Shown here: piece by piece, positions 11,832 through 13,881 of the stretch
How the letters are laid out: the number at the start of each line of letters is the position of its first letter
How positions within the stretch are numbered: position 1 is the first letter of the stretch
Assembly: GCA_003694235.1 (NCBI GenBank)
Contig: RFKO01000231.1
Location: 1 to 13,881 of the forward strand
Source: Anaerolineae bacterium
Lineage (GTDB): Bacteria > Chloroflexota > Anaerolineae > Anaerolineales > UBA11858
Reading direction: 5' to 3'
Length of the DNA stretch: 13,881 bases
Position numbers and translations under genes: made by a program
Notes under the pieces: model-generated
What the model was told of the DNA's origin: nothing
Database searches by the model: none
The model's input: the letters and a program-made list of their open reading frames with translations, nothing else

Positions 11832-13406
11832 CTACGGCGCGCTCCAGAGGAACACCGTCATGTGTTCCCCCCCTAAAGCCGGACTGAAAGGCGCCCTCCC
11901 TTGATAAACTTTCGGCCGTCCCTGCGTGAGGTGTGGATACCAGCCGGGAAAGGTCACCAGATACTTCACTCCCTTACGGTCAAGATAGATCTTCAAAGCA
12001 GCTTCATCTCGTAAAATCGGGATAACGTCCGGGGTCACCAATCCTGCCAGATCAACCAGCATACGCCCACTGAAATAGCCCAGCGCGCCGATGTCGTGCG
12101 CGGCGACCAGGGCATCTTCCGGGATGTTCTCCGCCACCCAGCGGGCGGTGTCCACCATCTCGCTCTCGATCACGGCCACATCCTGCGCGTACGCCCGCGC
12201 GCCCAATCCCCAGAATGCCAGCAACAACCCGGCGGTGAGCAACGCCCAGGCGCGGCTGACCAGCCGACGCGCCGTGTTCTGCGCCCTGAGTTGCAAGGTC
12301 TCTGCCATGCCCGCCAGCCCCCACACGAAATATACCGCCATTGCCGGAATCACATAGCGACCGTGCTGATACGTCACCGGCAGCCGCCAGGCGTACAGGC
12401 CGAGATACCCAACCGTCCACAGCGCGCCGGCCAGCGCGCCCCAACGCCGCTCGCTTAAGGCGCGCCGCAGCGTCAAAACCCAGGCGGGCAGCAAAGCCAT
12501 CCCCACGCCGACCAGCGGCAGGGCGGCCTGTTGCAAGAATCGCCGCCACAGCGGGGCCTGGCGCAACACGGCGTACTCCGCCTGCTTGGCGTAGAACGTG
12601 TTCGGCCACCACGCGCCGGCGACATGGCGGTTGAAGGCCAGATACGGCGCGAACAAGAGTGCGAGGCCCAACGCGCTCAACCCCAGCCGCGACGAACGCT
12701 CGCGCCCGCCCCCCTCGCGCAACAAGGCGGCAAAACCCAGCGGCCCCAGCAGCGTCAGCCCGTCGGGGCGCAGCCAGACGCTCACCCCCGCCAGCAGCCC
12801 CAACACGAACCAGGCGCGTCGCTTCACATCGCCCGCCAGCGCGCCCAACACCGCCATCACCAGCAGCGTGTACAGCGCGGCCTCCATTCCCGAAGCGGCA
12901 GCCCACACCAGATGCCACTCCAGCGCCAGGAACGCGCCCGCCCACACAGCCCATGCGCGGCGCTGCGGAGACAGGCGTGCAAACGCCCACGCCCCGGCCA
13001 CCCCCAGCCCTGCCAGCGTCAGCCAGCCGAGGAAGAACGTCCATTGCAGCGCGCCCAGCCACTGCCCCGGCAGGACGAACAGCACCCACAGCGGGCCGGT
13101 GGAGCCGCCCGAAGGTTGGCCGGGGACGAAAGCCCACTCTCCGTAGCGCGCCAGGTTGCGGGCATAGGTCTGATAAATCCAGGCGTCGTCCAGGGGAAAG
13201 CCGGGGCGGAAGGTGCGGGCGGAGGCGAGGAGGTAGCCGCACAACGAGAGCGCGGCCAATAAGAGGAGACCACAGACGACGGACGACGGACGACGGACGG
13301 TGGCCTGCCCTGAGCCCGGTCGAAGGGTCGGTGGTCGGCCGTCGGCAGTCGCAGGGGCGGTGGTGCGTCCTGATTCCGGTCGAAGGGTCGGCGGTCGGTT
13401 ATTCAT
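11832..13406 (-). CDS. GT-C-type multi-pass membrane glycosyltransferase
   Basis: A 524-residue membrane protein. After a first span (about 43-62) the extracytoplasmic loop carries the Asp pair in FPLDDAWIYQTYARNL (Asp72-Asp73), typical of polyprenyl-phosphate-sugar-using GT-C enzymes (ArnT/PMT-like). Many further hydrophobic segments follow, with YQHGRYVIPA near the last ones and a soluble C-terminal domain (VAENIPEDALVAAHDIGALGYF...). The likely role is adding a sugar to a protein or lipid outside the membrane; the acceptor is unknown. The ATG overlaps the upstream stop by 8 bases (ATGAATAA) and has GAGGTG before it. Residues 1 to about 44 are encoded by repeat DNA (RPPTLRP twice), so a downstream non-ATG start cannot be excluded. 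There is no clear terminator after it. Confidence 0.85.
   Translation of the reverse strand: MNNRPPTLRPESGRTTAPATADGRPPTLRPGSGQATVRRPSSVVCGLLLLAALSLCGYLLASARTFRPGFPLDDAWIYQTYARNLARYGEWAFVPGQPSGGSTGPLWVLFVLPGQWLGALQWTFFLGWLTLAGLGVAGAWAFARLSPQRRAWAVWAGAFLALEWHLVWAAASGMEAALYTLLVMAVLGALAGDVKRRAWFVLGLLAGVSVWLRPDGLTLLGPLGFAALLREGGGRERSSRLGLSALGLALLFAPYLAFNRHVAGAWWPNTFYAKQAEYAVLRQAPLWRRFLQQAALPLVGVGMALLPAWVLTLRRALSERRWGALAGALWTVGYLGLYAWRLPVTYQHGRYVIPAMAVYFVWGLAGMAETLQLRAQNTARRLVSRAWALLTAGLLLAFWGLGARAYAQDVAVIESEMVDTARWVAENIPEDALVAAHDIGALGYFSGRMLVDLAGLVTPDVIPILRDEAALKIYLDRKGVKYLVTFPGWYPHLTQGRPKVYQGRAPFSPALGGEHMTVFLWSAP
13275..13302. repeat. Short tandem repeat, 7-base unit
   Basis: Three perfect copies of GACGACG (13275-13281, 13282-13288, 13289-13295) and a degenerate fourth (13296-13302). 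On the minus strand it encodes part of the VRRPSSVV stretch at the N-terminus of the glycosyltransferase. A 7-base unit is not a multiple of three, so copy-number change would shift the frame unless a downstream start is used. Confidence 0.8.
13301..13398. repeat. Two copies of an interspersed-type repeat, 60-base period
   Basis: Segments 13301-13338 and 13361-13398 are near-identical, sharing CCGGTCGAAGGGTCGG, at exactly 60-base spacing. The minus-strand form (CCCTTCGACCGG, then CTCAGG) resembles, from memory, the small CCTTCGAC...CTCAGG repeats scattered in many environmental bacterial genomes. Both copies lie in the coding sequence of the glycosyltransferase and give its duplicated RPPTLRP peptide. 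Confidence 0.8.
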
Positions 13407-13881
13407 CTACCACCTCGAAGAGCATCCCATCCTCGCCCCGCCACAGCAAGCGCAACGCGGTAGCATCCTGCGGCGCGTTGAAGAGCGCGTCCAGGCCGCG
13501 GGGGTGATTGGCTTCCAACACCACGTAGCGCGCGCCGTAGCGCCGGGCGGCGGCGAGCAAGGCCGTCGCATCACCATCGGGGATGACGATGGCAGGCCGT
13601 CCCGAGGCCAGGTAGAACCCCGGCGGGTCGTTGACCATCACCACGGCAGCGGCGGGCGCGCCCAGGTCGCGCAGGCGGGCGTCCAGTCGCTCGTAGGCGC
13701 GCTGCCCCGCGCCCCAACCGGGCAGGCGGCTCTGAACGACGAACACGGTCAGCCCCAGCGACATCACCACCCCGGCAGCGGAGAAGACGCGCCAGGCCTG
13801 AGATGCGTTCCAGCCGCGGGCGCGCGCGCCCCAATCCACCAGTCGCTCCAGGCCGACCGCGGCCAGCGCCCACCACAACGG
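13399..13881 (-). CDS. C-terminal part of a probable GT-C-type membrane glycosyltransferase, partial at the 5' end
   Basis: The frame is open to the right window edge, so the start is outside. The visible 160 or so residues contain one hydrophobic segment (around AAGVVMSLGLTVFVV) and then a soluble domain (MVNDPPGFYLASGRPAIVIPDGD...RYVVLEANHPRGL...LLWRGEDGMLFEV). This matches in type the soluble C-terminal domain at the end of the neighbouring glycosyltransferase (a VAAHDIGALGYFSGR-like stretch and YLVTFPGWYP), so it is probably a second, related GT-C protein rather than a separate small gene. Its stop overlaps the start of the next gene by 8 bases, so the two are translated together. Confidence 0.65.
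   Translation of the reverse strand, partial: PLWWALAAVGLERLVDWGARARGWNASQAWRVFSAAGVVMSLGLTVFVVQSRLPGWGAGQRAYERLDARLRDLGAPAAAVVMVNDPPGFYLASGRPAIVIPDGDATALLAAARRYGARYVVLEANHPRGLDALFNAPQDATALRLLWRGEDGMLFEVVDE

Noticed and set aside
11849..11868. Perfect 7-bp hairpin near the end of the glycosyltransferase gene as a terminator
   Set aside because: It is inside the coding sequence and has no T-run after it on the minus strand.
12052..13242. A 396-codon minus-strand open frame in another phase
   Set aside because: It overlaps the GT-C glycosyltransferase out of frame and is Arg/Gly/Ala-rich without membrane spans or motifs; high GC suppresses stops in this phase.
13275..13398. CRISPR array
   Set aside because: Repeat units are short, only two long copies exist, spacing is a fixed 60 bases with related sequence between, and the whole stretch is open in the glycosyltransferase frame; no cas genes.
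1..13881. Prophage, transposon or other mobile element
   Set aside because: No transposase, integrase or phage gene, no terminal inverted repeats or target duplications, and composition is even across the window.

Overview
The window looks like chromosomal DNA of a GC-rich bacterium, most likely a member of the Chloroflexota (Anaerolineae-type). The basis is a compact Tad/Flp pilus locus with no secretin or other outer-membrane part, a CpaE/TadZ protein carrying a complete receiver domain, a DegS/DegU-like two-component pair, and stand-alone cyclic-nucleotide-binding and GT-C membrane proteins. This taxonomic call is inference; there is no rRNA or other phylogenetic marker here.

Layout, left to right. 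(1) Positions 1-1475, minus strand: a tightly overlapping lipid/ester operon of a patatin-like phospholipase, a 75-residue two-helix membrane protein, and an alpha/beta-hydrolase esterase cut by the window edge. (2) Positions 1491-1689: a divergent promoter region with good sigma-70-like promoters on both strands. (3) Positions 1690-2374, plus strand: a stand-alone cyclic-nucleotide-binding protein and an unrecognised 78-residue protein. (4) Positions 2355-9918, minus strand: the Tad locus in transcription order flp pilin, (terminator), cpaB, cpaE/tadZ, cpaF/tadA, tadB, tadC, followed closely by comF and the long-form ribosome hibernation factor hpf, ending at an intrinsic terminator that overlaps the last codons of the convergent 78-residue gene. 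(5) Positions 10005-11769, minus strand: a NarL/DegU-type response regulator and a soluble DegS-type histidine kinase, directly upstream of the pilin promoter. (6) Positions 11832-13881, minus strand: one complete GT-C-type membrane glycosyltransferase and the C-terminal end of a second similar protein.

How it fits together: CpaF powers assembly and TadB/TadC form the inner-membrane platform. CpaE/TadZ places the machine, perhaps under phosphorylation control. CpaB is the envelope SAF-domain component. The 48-residue Flp prepilin is the subunit. The pilin has its own extended -10 promoter, a strong ribosome binding site and its own terminator, so it can be made in excess over the machinery. 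The two-component pair next to it is a plausible regulator. No prepilin peptidase, secretin, TadD/TadG or minor pseudopilin is visible, so the machine is either minimal or completed from elsewhere in the genome.

The most unusual items are: a histidine kinase whose ATP-binding N-box has lost its usual Glu/Asn residues; interspersed-repeat DNA translated in frame as the N-terminus of the glycosyltransferase; a terminator that doubles as the coding end of the opposing gene; and an undescribed pairing of a cyclic-nucleotide-binding protein with a small unknown protein.
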